Position numbers and translations under genes: made by a program
From: ZLKRG08 sp964654815
GTDB taxonomy: Bacteria; Actinomycetota; Actinomycetes; Nanopelagicales; Nanopelagicaceae
Assembly (NCBI GenBank): GCA_964654815.1
Contig: CAZZLH010000027.1
Span: 1-18,594, forward strand
Length of the DNA: 18,594 nucleotides
Direction of reading: 5' to 3'
Shown here: positions 7,165-13,066 of the stretch, one piece after another
Position numbering within the stretch: the stretch's first letter is position 1
Layout of the letters: every line of letters begins with the position of its first letter
Notes under the pieces: model-generated
Told to the model about the DNA's origin: nothing
The model's input: the letters and a program-made list of their open reading frames with translations, nothing else
Databases searched by the model: none

Positions 7165-8225
7165 GCTGTTGCCGCTCCCTTCTCTTCCTTTACCTCTTTC
7201 TTAGATTCCTTCTTAACTAAGGCCTTCTCACGCTTCTTTCGAGGTAGCAAGCCATCTGGGCGGAAGTTCATGACGATAACTAGGACCAAACCAAAGACCA
7301 ACATACGTTCATCAGAGATGAAGCGGATGCGATCTGGTAGGTAACCCAGGATCACTGCGCCAAGCATTACGCCCCAGATATTTCCGATACCGCCGAAAAC
7401 CACACAGGCAAGCACTAGAACTGAGACGTTTAATTTGAATTGTTCTGGAGAGATGAAGAGGTTCTTAGATGCGAACAAAACTCCGGCCGCGCCACCAACA
7501 GAGGCGCCGAGTACGAATGACCAGATCTTGTATCGCAGGGTACGAATACCCATTAATTCTGCGGCATCCTCATCTTGGCGAATCGCTTCCCAAGCGCGAC
7601 CTGGACGACGCACGGTCAATCTACGAATCATCCAAATGGTCAAGATGATCATCACTAGCACTACCCAATAGAAGAGTTTTTGATCGATTAGATCGAATTC
7701 AAGACCAAAGATTGGAGGTGGCATTGGCACGCCAGCGATGCCATTTGGGCCATTAGTTAAGCTGCCCATATTTAGCGCAACTATTCGAATAATTTCGCCG
7801 AAGCCCATCGTGACAATTGCCAAGTAATCTCCACGAAGACGAAGTGTTGGGAACCCAAGTAATACACCAGCAAACATCGCAAGGAGAATTCCGATTGGCA
7901 TGACTTCCCAGGTGTTCCACTCATACCTAGTGCCAAGGATCGCCATTGCATATGCACCTATAGCAAAGAACGCTACATAACCTAGATCGAGCATGCCTGA
8001 CTTACCAACCACGATGTTCAATCCCAAGGCCATCAATACGAACATGGAGACTGGGTGTACTAGAACCGCGGTATATGAAGCATTCGGCGTATCCAAGAAG
8101 CTAACCCCAGCGAATGGCAGAAGTGATGCCAGGAAGATCGCAAAGAGCGCAATCATCACTCGCTTGGTTCTATTTGAGCGCTCCCAAAGTTCTGCGCCCC
8201 AATCGCGTAAATTGAAGTTCGACAT
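7161..8225 (-). CDS. livM: Branched-chain amino-acid ABC transporter, permease LivM
   Basis: Inner of the two permease subunits, 354 residues with about 8-10 membrane segments. Recognisable pieces are ALGLNIVVGKSGMLDLGYVA, TLRLRGDYLAIVTMGFGEI, the cytoplasmic EAA-like coupling loop GRAWEAIRQDEDAAELMGI and NIWGVMLGAVILGYLPDRIR. The N-terminus carries a soluble stretch of about 20 residues before the first helix. The C-terminus ends in a strongly basic, lysine-rich tail (RKKREKALVKKESKK...), presumably cytoplasmic. The ATG shares one base with the livH stop (TAATG) and the end overlaps livG by 4 bp. Confidence 0.95.
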   Translation of the reverse strand: MSNFNLRDWGAELWERSNRTKRVMIALFAIFLASLLPFAGVSFLDTPNASYTAVLVHPVSMFVLMALGLNIVVGKSGMLDLGYVAFFAIGAYAMAILGTRYEWNTWEVMPIGILLAMFAGVLLGFPTLRLRGDYLAIVTMGFGEIIRIVALNMGSLTNGPNGIAGVPMPPPIFGLEFDLIDQKLFYWVVLVMIILTIWMIRRLTVRRPGRAWEAIRQDEDAAELMGIRTLRYKIWSFVLGASVGGAAGVLFASKNLFISPEQFKLNVSVLVLACVVFGGIGNIWGVMLGAVILGYLPDRIRFISDERMLVFGLVLVIVMNFRPDGLLPRKKREKALVKKESKKEVKEEKGAATA

Positions 8226-9175
8226 TATGCCCTCGCTTGCTGGATTGCTTCGCCAAACAATCCGGTTGGTCTAAATAGCAAGACTAAAATCAACACCACG
8301 AAGACGGTTAACGCCTTCCACTGAGTACCGAGGATGGCAGCCGCGTAGGTCTCAAGTAATCCAAGTGCGATACCGCCAGCCATAGCGCCCCGGATATTTC
8401 CGATACCGCCCAATACTGCAGCGGTGAAGGCGGCAATACCCATAGTAAAGCCCACATCAAATTTTGTAATCTCATAAACCGTGACGTAGAAGAATGCAGC
8501 TGCTCCGGTCGCCAAACCTCCGATGGCAAAGGTGATGGTGATTACCGCATTTAAGTTCACGCCCATCAATTTCGAGGTCTCTTCGCTCATTGATACTGCA
8601 CGAATCGCCTTGCCCATTCGGGAGAGTTTGATGAATCGCTCCAGGATGATAAATAAGACCGCACCGGCCACGATAACAATCACCTTATCCAAGCGAATCT
8701 GGGCACCGAAGAACTCAAAGAGCACCTTCTTCTCAAGGATGCGATGGCTATTCGCTGGGCGGGAATTGGTAAGGATGCGCATACCTTCTGAGAGTGCGAT
8801 TGACATACCGATAGCCGAGATCAATGTCGCAAGTCGGTTAACACCTTTGGCTCGCAATCTGCGATAGGCCACAAATTCGACCAGGATAGCGACGAGCGCT
8901 GATGTGATCATTGAAGCCACAATGCAGATGAAAAGAATCCAAATTAGTCGAAAACCAGTGGCTGGTTCGGAATTCGCATTGAAGTGGAAGACTCTTTCGC
9001 TGACCACAATCGAAGCGAATGTTCCCCACATGAAGATCTCTGAATTAGCAAAGTTGATCATTCGCAGAACTCCATAAACCATGGTGTATCCAAGCGAGAT
9101 CAGTACATAGATAAAACCAAGTGCTAAACCAGAGAAGGTCAGTTGCCAAAACTGATCAATCAGAGTGTTAAACAT
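8225..9175 (-). CDS. livH: Branched-chain amino-acid ABC transporter, permease LivH
   Basis: First permease subunit, 316 residues with about eight hydrophobic segments. Family landmarks include LALGFIYVLISLGYTMVYG, RMINFANSEIFMWG, the coupling loop GKAIRAVSMSEETSKLMGV and GFTMGIAAFTAAVLGGIGNI. The ATG at 9175 is preceded by a strong AAGGGGAGAG ribosome-binding site. A 158-bp gap with two hairpins separates it from livK upstream; it overlaps livM by one base downstream. Expression is therefore probably a reduced read-through from the livK transcript. Confidence 0.96.
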   Translation of the reverse strand: MFNTLIDQFWQLTFSGLALGFIYVLISLGYTMVYGVLRMINFANSEIFMWGTFASIVVSERVFHFNANSEPATGFRLIWILFICIVASMITSALVAILVEFVAYRRLRAKGVNRLATLISAIGMSIALSEGMRILTNSRPANSHRILEKKVLFEFFGAQIRLDKVIVIVAGAVLFIILERFIKLSRMGKAIRAVSMSEETSKLMGVNLNAVITITFAIGGLATGAAAFFYVTVYEITKFDVGFTMGIAAFTAAVLGGIGNIRGAMAGGIALGLLETYAAAILGTQWKALTVFVVLILVLLFRPTGLFGEAIQQARA

Positions 9176-9244
9176 CTCTCCCCTTAAATTTGTTTTCCAA
9201 GGCTTTCTACAAGACGTTCTGGTAGCTGCCGATATAAATGAAAA

Positions 9245-9285
9245 GCGGGTGCCTTGGAGCCTGCATAGGCTACCAAAGCACCCGC
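9245..9285 (-). terminator. Long hairpin with T-rich tail between livK and livH
   Basis: GCGGGTGC (9245-9252) pairs perfectly with GCACCCGC (9278-9285). Inside, TTGG (9254-9257) pairs with CCAA (9273-9276) and AGCCT (9258-9262) with AGGCT (9267-9271), closing a 4-nt loop. One mismatch and one bulged A interrupt a 17-bp stem. On the minus strand it is followed by TTTTCATTTAT. This looks like an intrinsic, probably leaky, terminator that would let livK be made in excess of livHMGF and would also protect the livK mRNA 3' end. Confidence 0.8.
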
Positions 9286-9291
9286 CGATAA

Positions 9292-9311
9292 ATAAGGCTT
9301 TTAGACCTTAT
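9292..9311 (-). terminator. Small hairpin just downstream of livK
   Basis: ATAAGG (9292-9297) pairs with CCTTAT (9306-9311) around an 8-nt loop, 22 bases after the livK stop codon. It precedes the larger terminator-like hairpin, so the pair forms two tandem stem-loops in the livK-livH spacer. The stem is only 6 bp; it may be an mRNA-stabilising element rather than a terminator. Confidence 0.5.
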
Positions 9312-9333
9312 CTATTCGAGTTTATTTCAACTA

Positions 9334-10494
9334 TCAGACCACTGGTCCGGTGTTGACAAGTTCACCCTTGGTGACGTTGAAGCCAGCGAAGCCGCCTTCT
9401 GAGATATCACCATTCTTGTTGAACTTGTACTTAGCTCCACCAACGCCAGTGAATGGGCCACCCTTGACCCAGTTCAACATTGCGTTACGTGTTAGCTTGC
9501 CAGCCTTGATTCCTGATAGGAAGATGTTTGCTGCGTCGAATGACTCAGTTGCATAAACACCAGGTGTTGAACCCATTGACTTTGTGTATGCATCAGCAAC
9601 TGCCTTGTTGGCATCTGCTAGACCTGCAACACCGGTCAAACGTGCACCTTCAGCAGCTGCACCTGCGAGCTTGGCGAACTCTTGGTTGAATACGCCGTCG
9701 CCACCTGCAAATACAACATCCTTAAGTGATGAGTCAGCACGCATCTGCTTTACGAATACTGCAGCTGCTGAGTAGTAACCTGTGTAGATAACTACGTTTG
9801 CACCGCAAGACTTAATCTTTGCGATGGTTGCTGCGTAATCCTTAGCATCGTTTGGCACTGAATCAGAGCAAGCTGCTGCTACCGGCATCTTCATGCCCTT
9901 TAGCGCATCCTTTACGTAACCTGCTAGAGGAACTGCGTATGCTGACTGATCGTCAAATACGAATACCTTAGCTGAAGATACGCCCTTGGTTGCGAACTTA
10001 GCTAGAGCGGGGCCCTGCTTATCATCTGTTGCAACAACGCGGTGGAACACTGGCTGACCGTAGTCAGACTTGCTCTTTGGATTTGTCAAAGATACGCGAG
10101 TTGCTGATGGAGAGATAAGTGGAAGGCGTCCGGCCTTGTAATATGGAAGTGATGCAATTGTTGCACCTGAGTATGCAGGGCCAACAAGACCAATGATCTT
10201 GGTGTTTGCGCCGATTGCAGGAGCAACCTTAGCTGCTTCTGATGGATCGCCCTGATCATCTACTGAAACCAACTGCACATCGAATTGTGGGTTGGCTGCA
10301 TTGAATAGCTTGATTGCGTACTTGACGGCATTCTGCTCGTCAGTACCAGTCGAAGCTTCGCCACCAGAGAGTGGTCCCTGGTATGCAAGATATACGGTTC
10401 GCTTAGCTGCACGTGCCTCGGTTGAGACTGCAACTCCGAATGCGAGAGCTGCAGCTGTCGCAACGGCAAGACCGCGTTGGATCTTCTTGTTCAT
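9334..10494 (-). CDS. livK: Branched-chain amino-acid ABC transporter, substrate-binding protein LivK
   Basis: Extracytoplasmic type-I periplasmic binding protein (Peripla_BP_6 family), 386 residues, which captures the amino acid and delivers it to LivHM. The N-terminus MNKKIQRGLA + hydrophobic core + STEARA-AKR is a Sec signal peptide, with likely cleavage after residue 29 (ARA|A). There is no lipobox cysteine. Mature landmarks are TVYLAYQGPLSGGEASTGTD, KIIGLVGPAYSGATIASLPY, RLPLISPSATR, VFHRVVATDDKQGPALAKF and VVIYTGYYSAAAVFVKQM. Two cysteines (AACSD, KSCGA) could form a disulphide. The ATG at 10494 follows GAAAGGT with good spacing. It is the first gene of the liv cluster. Ligand preference (Leu/Ile/Val or another small molecule) is inferred from the family. 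Confidence 0.95.
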   Translation of the reverse strand: MNKKIQRGLAVATAAALAFGVAVSTEARAAKRTVYLAYQGPLSGGEASTGTDEQNAVKYAIKLFNAANPQFDVQLVSVDDQGDPSEAAKVAPAIGANTKIIGLVGPAYSGATIASLPYYKAGRLPLISPSATRVSLTNPKSKSDYGQPVFHRVVATDDKQGPALAKFATKGVSSAKVFVFDDQSAYAVPLAGYVKDALKGMKMPVAAACSDSVPNDAKDYAATIAKIKSCGANVVIYTGYYSAAAVFVKQMRADSSLKDVVFAGGDGVFNQEFAKLAGAAAEGARLTGVAGLADANKAVADAYTKSMGSTPGVYATESFDAANIFLSGIKAGKLTRNAMLNWVKGGPFTGVGGAKYKFNKNGDISEGGFAGFNVTKGELVNTGPVV

Positions 10495-10695
10495 TTATTA
10501 CCTTTCGTAAATTCCCGGGAAGGGAGGTGGTAAGGGTAATGGCTGGGTCCGCAAAGCGACAACTTGCCGAATATTTGCAACTTCCAGGGAGTCGGGTTTT
10601 TCATGCGTAAATCTGACCGTATATGGCCAACTATTATTGCAATTTGGTTACAAAACCATTGATTTAAGAGAAGTTGCTGATTCGTTACCTATTGG
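10495..10695 (-). promoter_or_regulatory. pdtaR-livK intergenic region, livK leader
   Basis: 201 bp without a gene. It should hold the livK promoter. On the minus strand it contains a weak stem TGGTT-TTGT-AACCA near 10650, AT-rich blocks with possible -10 elements (TAATAG, TATACG) but no convincing -35, and a purine/pyrimidine-skewed stretch at 10515-10541. A perfect 10-bp palindrome TTCCCGGGAA lies at 10512-10521, 18 bp before the start codon. The Shine-Dalgarno is AAAGG about 7 nt before the ATG. No terminator for pdtaR is evident, so read-through into livK is possible. Confidence 0.5.
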
Positions 10696-11265
10696 TTATC
10701 GATCAAGAGCTGCATCGGGCGAGATGACCGCCTGCGCTACCTCTTTCATTGTAAGCCGTCTATCCATCGCTGCTCTTTGAATCCATGAGAATGCTTCGGG
10801 CTCAGTTAAATTGAGCGCTTGCATCAAGATGCCTTTTGCGCGATCAATTAATTTCCTGGTCTCTAATCTCTCATTTAAATTTGTAACTTCTTCAACTAGC
10901 GCAGTCATTTGCCGATATCTACTCGCAGCAATTTCAATCGCAGGAATCAAATCATTAATGGTGAATGGCTTAACCACATATGCCATAACTCCAGCGGCAT
11001 TGGCGCGTTCGACCAATTCTCTTTGGCTGAATGCAGTCAACATCAGAACTGGAGTCGTTTTAACGATTGTCTCTGCTGCAGTCAGGCCATCCATGATTGG
11101 CATGTTTATATCCATGATCGCAAGATCCGGTCGATGTTTTTGATTTAACTCGATGGCTTCACGGCCATTGCCTGCTTCGGCAACTACCTCGTATCCGGCT
11201 TCTCGTAGCATCTCAACTAGGTCAAGGCGGATAAGCGCCTCATCCTCAGCGACGAGAATCTTCAT
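10696..11265 (-). CDS. pdtaR: PdtaR-type response regulator with ANTAR RNA-binding domain
   Basis: Receiver plus ANTAR protein, 189 residues. The receiver has the acidic pair Glu7-Asp8, phospho-acceptor Asp52 (DLAIMDINMPIMDG), Thr77 (LMLTAFSQ) and Lys99 (YVVKPF). After a short coiled linker (MTALVEEVTNLNERLETRK), the three-helix ANTAR domain (ETRKLIDRAKGILMQ...EAFSWIQRAAMDRRLTMKEV) binds RNA stem-loops and can prevent transcription termination. It resembles mycobacterial PdtaR, which is phosphorylated by the histidine kinase PdtaS; no kinase gene is in this window. The ATG at 11265 is the only plausible start: an in-frame TAG lies nine sense codons upstream with no alternative start codon between. 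That ATG begins one base after the tRNA discriminator base, and no ordinary leader or Shine-Dalgarno exists. The gene lies directly upstream of livK. Confidence 0.96.
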   Translation of the reverse strand: MKILVAEDEALIRLDLVEMLREAGYEVVAEAGNGREAIELNQKHRPDLAIMDINMPIMDGLTAAETIVKTTPVLMLTAFSQRELVERANAAGVMAYVVKPFTINDLIPAIEIAASRYRQMTALVEEVTNLNERLETRKLIDRAKGILMQALNLTEPEAFSWIQRAAMDRRLTMKEVAQAVISPDAALDR

Positions 11266-11266
11266 G

Positions 11267-11339
11267 TGCCCCGAGTCGGATTCGAACCGACACTATGCAG
11301 TGTTTGAGACTGCCCTCTCTACCGTTGGAGTACCGAGGC
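11267..11339 (-). tRNA. tRNA with anticodon CAA (Leu), class I-type short variable loop
   Basis: A 73-nt cloverleaf reads cleanly on the minus strand. The acceptor arm is GCCTCGG / TCGGGGC (7 pairs, two G-U) with discriminator A73. T8 and A9 are followed by a 3-bp D stem (CTC/GAG) and a loop containing GG. The anticodon arm is GCAGT / ACTGC with loop CTCAAAC, giving anticodon CAA (decodes UUG, Leu). The variable loop is five bases (ATAGT). The T arm is GTCGG-TTCGAAT-CCGAC. The 15-48 pair (A-U) and U33 are conserved, so the fold looks competent. CCA is not encoded. A bacterial tRNA-Leu normally has a long extra arm, so the amino-acid identity is uncertain although the gene itself is clear. It lies between pyk and pdtaR. 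Confidence 0.93.
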
Positions 11340-11349
11340 GTAAGCGAGC

Positions 11350-11355
11350 AGTTTA
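11350..11355 (-). promoter_or_regulatory. Candidate -10 element (TAAACT) for the tRNA / pdtaR transcript
   Basis: On the minus strand TAAACT ends 10 nt before the tRNA 5' end, giving a few bases of leader. An overlapping TACCTT (11355-11360) is an alternative. The region upstream holds the near-palindrome TTCCC-AG-GGGAA (centre ~11374) rather than a recognisable -35. The 73-bp pyk-tRNA spacer has no strong terminator, so co-transcription with pyk cannot be excluded. Confidence 0.35.
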
Positions 11356-11412
11356 AGGTATCGAAATTCCCAGGGGAAATTACTGCTGGTAGAGAGCTGA
11401 TACCCAAAAGAA

Positions 11413-12855
11413 TTATGAGCGATAAGCCGCGGCGCGCCCTCCGATGGCATCGCCGATGATATGAACTCGAAGCGCATTGGTGGAGCCAGGGATTCCAGGT
11501 GGCGCGCCTGCAACAATCACAACCGGATCACCAATCTTCGCCTCACCATGTTCGATCAACCATTGATCAACTTGTTTAACCATCTCATCTGTGTGTGCCA
11601 CTGGCGCGACGATTCCTGGTTCTACTCCCCAAGTTAGCGCCAATCGATTGAAGGTACCGACTACTGGGGTTAGCGCCAAGATCGGAATCGCGCTTCGGAA
11701 CATCGCCATTCGACGAGCTGATTCACCACTCTCCGTAAATGCCACTAAGAATTTCGCGCCGACTGTTACGCCAATCTCTGTTGCTGCTTTGGTAATTGCG
11801 CCACCTTTGGTTGTTGGTTTGGCATCTAGTGCGGTAATTCGATCTAGCGCCTGCTTCTCGGTGTGCTGAATTATTCGCGCCATGGTCGCAACCGCTTCAA
11901 TGGCAAAGGCGCCTACCGAAGTCTCACCTGAGAGCATCAAAGCATCTGCGCCATCTAAAACTGCATTGGCGCAATCAGTTGCCTCAGCGCGGGTAGGAGT
12001 GCTGTTGGTGATCATCGAATCCAACATCTGAGTCGCGACGATAACCGGCTTTGCTGCGGCGCGAGCTAACGCTACGCATCGCTTCTGCACCAATGGCACC
12101 TCTTCGATTGGTAACTCAACCCCAAGATCACCACGCGCGACCATGATGCCATCAAAGGCTTCGATGATCTCTGCTAGATGTTCGACTGCTTGTGGTTTCT
12201 CAATCTTGGCTATCACCGGAATCCGAACGCCAACCTCATCCATGATTGCATGAACATCTTTTATATCGGAGGCGCTTCGTACGAATGAGAGCGCGATGAA
12301 ATCCACGCCAGCCTTCAATCCCCACCGCAAATCCTCTTTATCTTTCTCAGAAAGCGCAGGGACGGAGACCGCCACTCCCGGAAGATTGATACCTTTATTA
12401 TTTGAAACTACACCGGGTTCAATGCATTTGGTGATTACGTCATTGCCCTTAACTTCGATGACCTCGACCGCTACTTTGCCATCATCGATTAGCAATCTAT
12501 CCCCTGGCTTGCAATCGCCTGGAAGGCCTTTAAATGTCGTGCTTACCCGATCTTTGGTGCCTTCGATCTCATCGGTAGTGATCGTGAAAATATCGCCACG
12601 AGATAGCTCGTGTGGCCCCGCAACAAAACGACCAAGTCGTATCTTCGGCCCTTGTAGATCAACTAATACCGCAACTGGTTTTTGTGCTGCACTGGCCGCT
12701 TCTCTAACACGGTCTAATCTCAACTGATGTTCGGCATAGTCGCCATGCGACAGATTTAATCGCGCCATATCCATGCCGGCCGCAATTAGAGCCTTAACTC
12801 GGTCTGGAGCCTCTACTGCAGGTCCCATGGTGCAGACGATCTTTGCGCGGCGCAT
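11413..12855 (-). CDS. pyk: Pyruvate kinase
   Basis: Cytoplasmic enzyme converting phosphoenolpyruvate and ADP to pyruvate and ATP, the last step of glycolysis. It has 480 residues, full length. Motifs are KIVCTMGP (5-12), ARLNLSHGD (31-39), VLVDLQGPKIRLG (63-75), active-site VIAKIEK (Lys217, metal ligand Glu219), VARGDLGVELP (Asp243) and the stretch VATQMLDSM / TPTRAEATD / DGADALMLSGETSVG. Position 71 (GPK, where muscle enzyme has GPE, Glu117) is Lys; in this family Lys there marks K+-independent enzymes. The C-terminal allosteric domain is present. The ATG at 12855 follows AGAAGG about 6 nt upstream. With the scaffold gap collapsed, pyk starts 36 bp after the gltD stop, suggesting one transcription unit. 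Confidence 0.98.
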   Translation of the reverse strand: MRRAKIVCTMGPAVEAPDRVKALIAAGMDMARLNLSHGDYAEHQLRLDRVREAASAAQKPVAVLVDLQGPKIRLGRFVAGPHELSRGDIFTITTDEIEGTKDRVSTTFKGLPGDCKPGDRLLIDDGKVAVEVIEVKGNDVITKCIEPGVVSNNKGINLPGVAVSVPALSEKDKEDLRWGLKAGVDFIALSFVRSASDIKDVHAIMDEVGVRIPVIAKIEKPQAVEHLAEIIEAFDGIMVARGDLGVELPIEEVPLVQKRCVALARAAAKPVIVATQMLDSMITNSTPTRAEATDCANAVLDGADALMLSGETSVGAFAIEAVATMARIIQHTEKQALDRITALDAKPTTKGGAITKAATEIGVTVGAKFLVAFTESGESARRMAMFRSAIPILALTPVVGTFNRLALTWGVEPGIVAPVAHTDEMVKQVDQWLIEHGEAKIGDPVVIVAGAPPGIPGSTNALRVHIIGDAIGGRAAAYRS

Positions 12856-12886
12856 CTTCTACCTTCTCTATCTATCTCTAACTATC
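12832..12886. repeat. First copy of a 55-bp contig-end overlap
   Basis: These 55 bases, ending exactly at the first N, are identical to the 55 bases that follow the last N (12987-13041). They include the real pyk 5' end and its ribosome-binding site. An exact end-to-start match of this kind is the signature of two de Bruijn contigs sharing one k-mer. Confidence 0.95.
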
Positions 12887-12986
12887 NNNNNNNNNNNNNN
12901 NNNNNNNNNNNNNNNNNNNNNNNNNNNNNNNNNNNNNNNNNNNNNNNNNNNNNNNNNNNNNNNNNNNNNNNNNNNNNNNNNNNNNN
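12887..12986. other. 100-N scaffold gap, probably spurious
   Basis: Exactly 100 undetermined bases, the conventional placeholder for a gap of unknown size. Because the flanking ends overlap by 55 identical bases, the true distance is most likely negative (contigs overlap) and no sequence is missing. Any reading frame passing through the Ns is meaningless. Confidence 0.97.
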
Positions 12987-13041
12987 GCAGACGATCTTTG
13001 CGCGGCGCATCTTCTACCTTCTCTATCTATCTCTAACTATC
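12987..13041. repeat. Second copy of the 55-bp overlap, carrying a false pyk start fragment
   Basis: Exact copy of 12832-12886. On the minus strand it repeats the pyk ribosome-binding site, start codon and first eight or so codons, then runs into Ns. It should not be annotated as a second, truncated pyk. Read after merging, the gltD-pyk spacer is 36 bp and consists of GATAG-rich purine repeats with AGAAGG near the pyk ATG. Confidence 0.93.
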
Positions 13042-13046
13042 ACTAA

Positions 13047-13066
13047 CTAGACCATCAGTGGTCTAG
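13047..13066 (-). promoter_or_regulatory. Perfect 8-bp stem-loop over the gltD stop codon
   Basis: CTAGACCA (13047-13054) and TGGTCTAG (13059-13066) form a perfect inverted repeat with a TCAG tetraloop. On the minus strand it covers the last five sense codons and the TAG stop of gltD. No T-run follows, so it is not a classical terminator; an mRNA processing or stabilising element between gltD and pyk is possible. Confidence 0.55.

Noticed and set aside
10640..10665. TGGTT-TTGT-AACCA stem as a pdtaR terminator
   Set aside because: Only five pairs and no T-run on the transcript strand.
12773..13036. Open frame running through the N stretch
   Set aside because: Artefact of undetermined bases; antisense to the pyk 5' end and its duplicated copy.
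12832..13041. 55-bp direct repeats considered as a target-site duplication or flanks of a mobile element
   Set aside because: Far too long for typical insertion-site duplications, and the copies abut the N run exactly, which fits contig overlap better.
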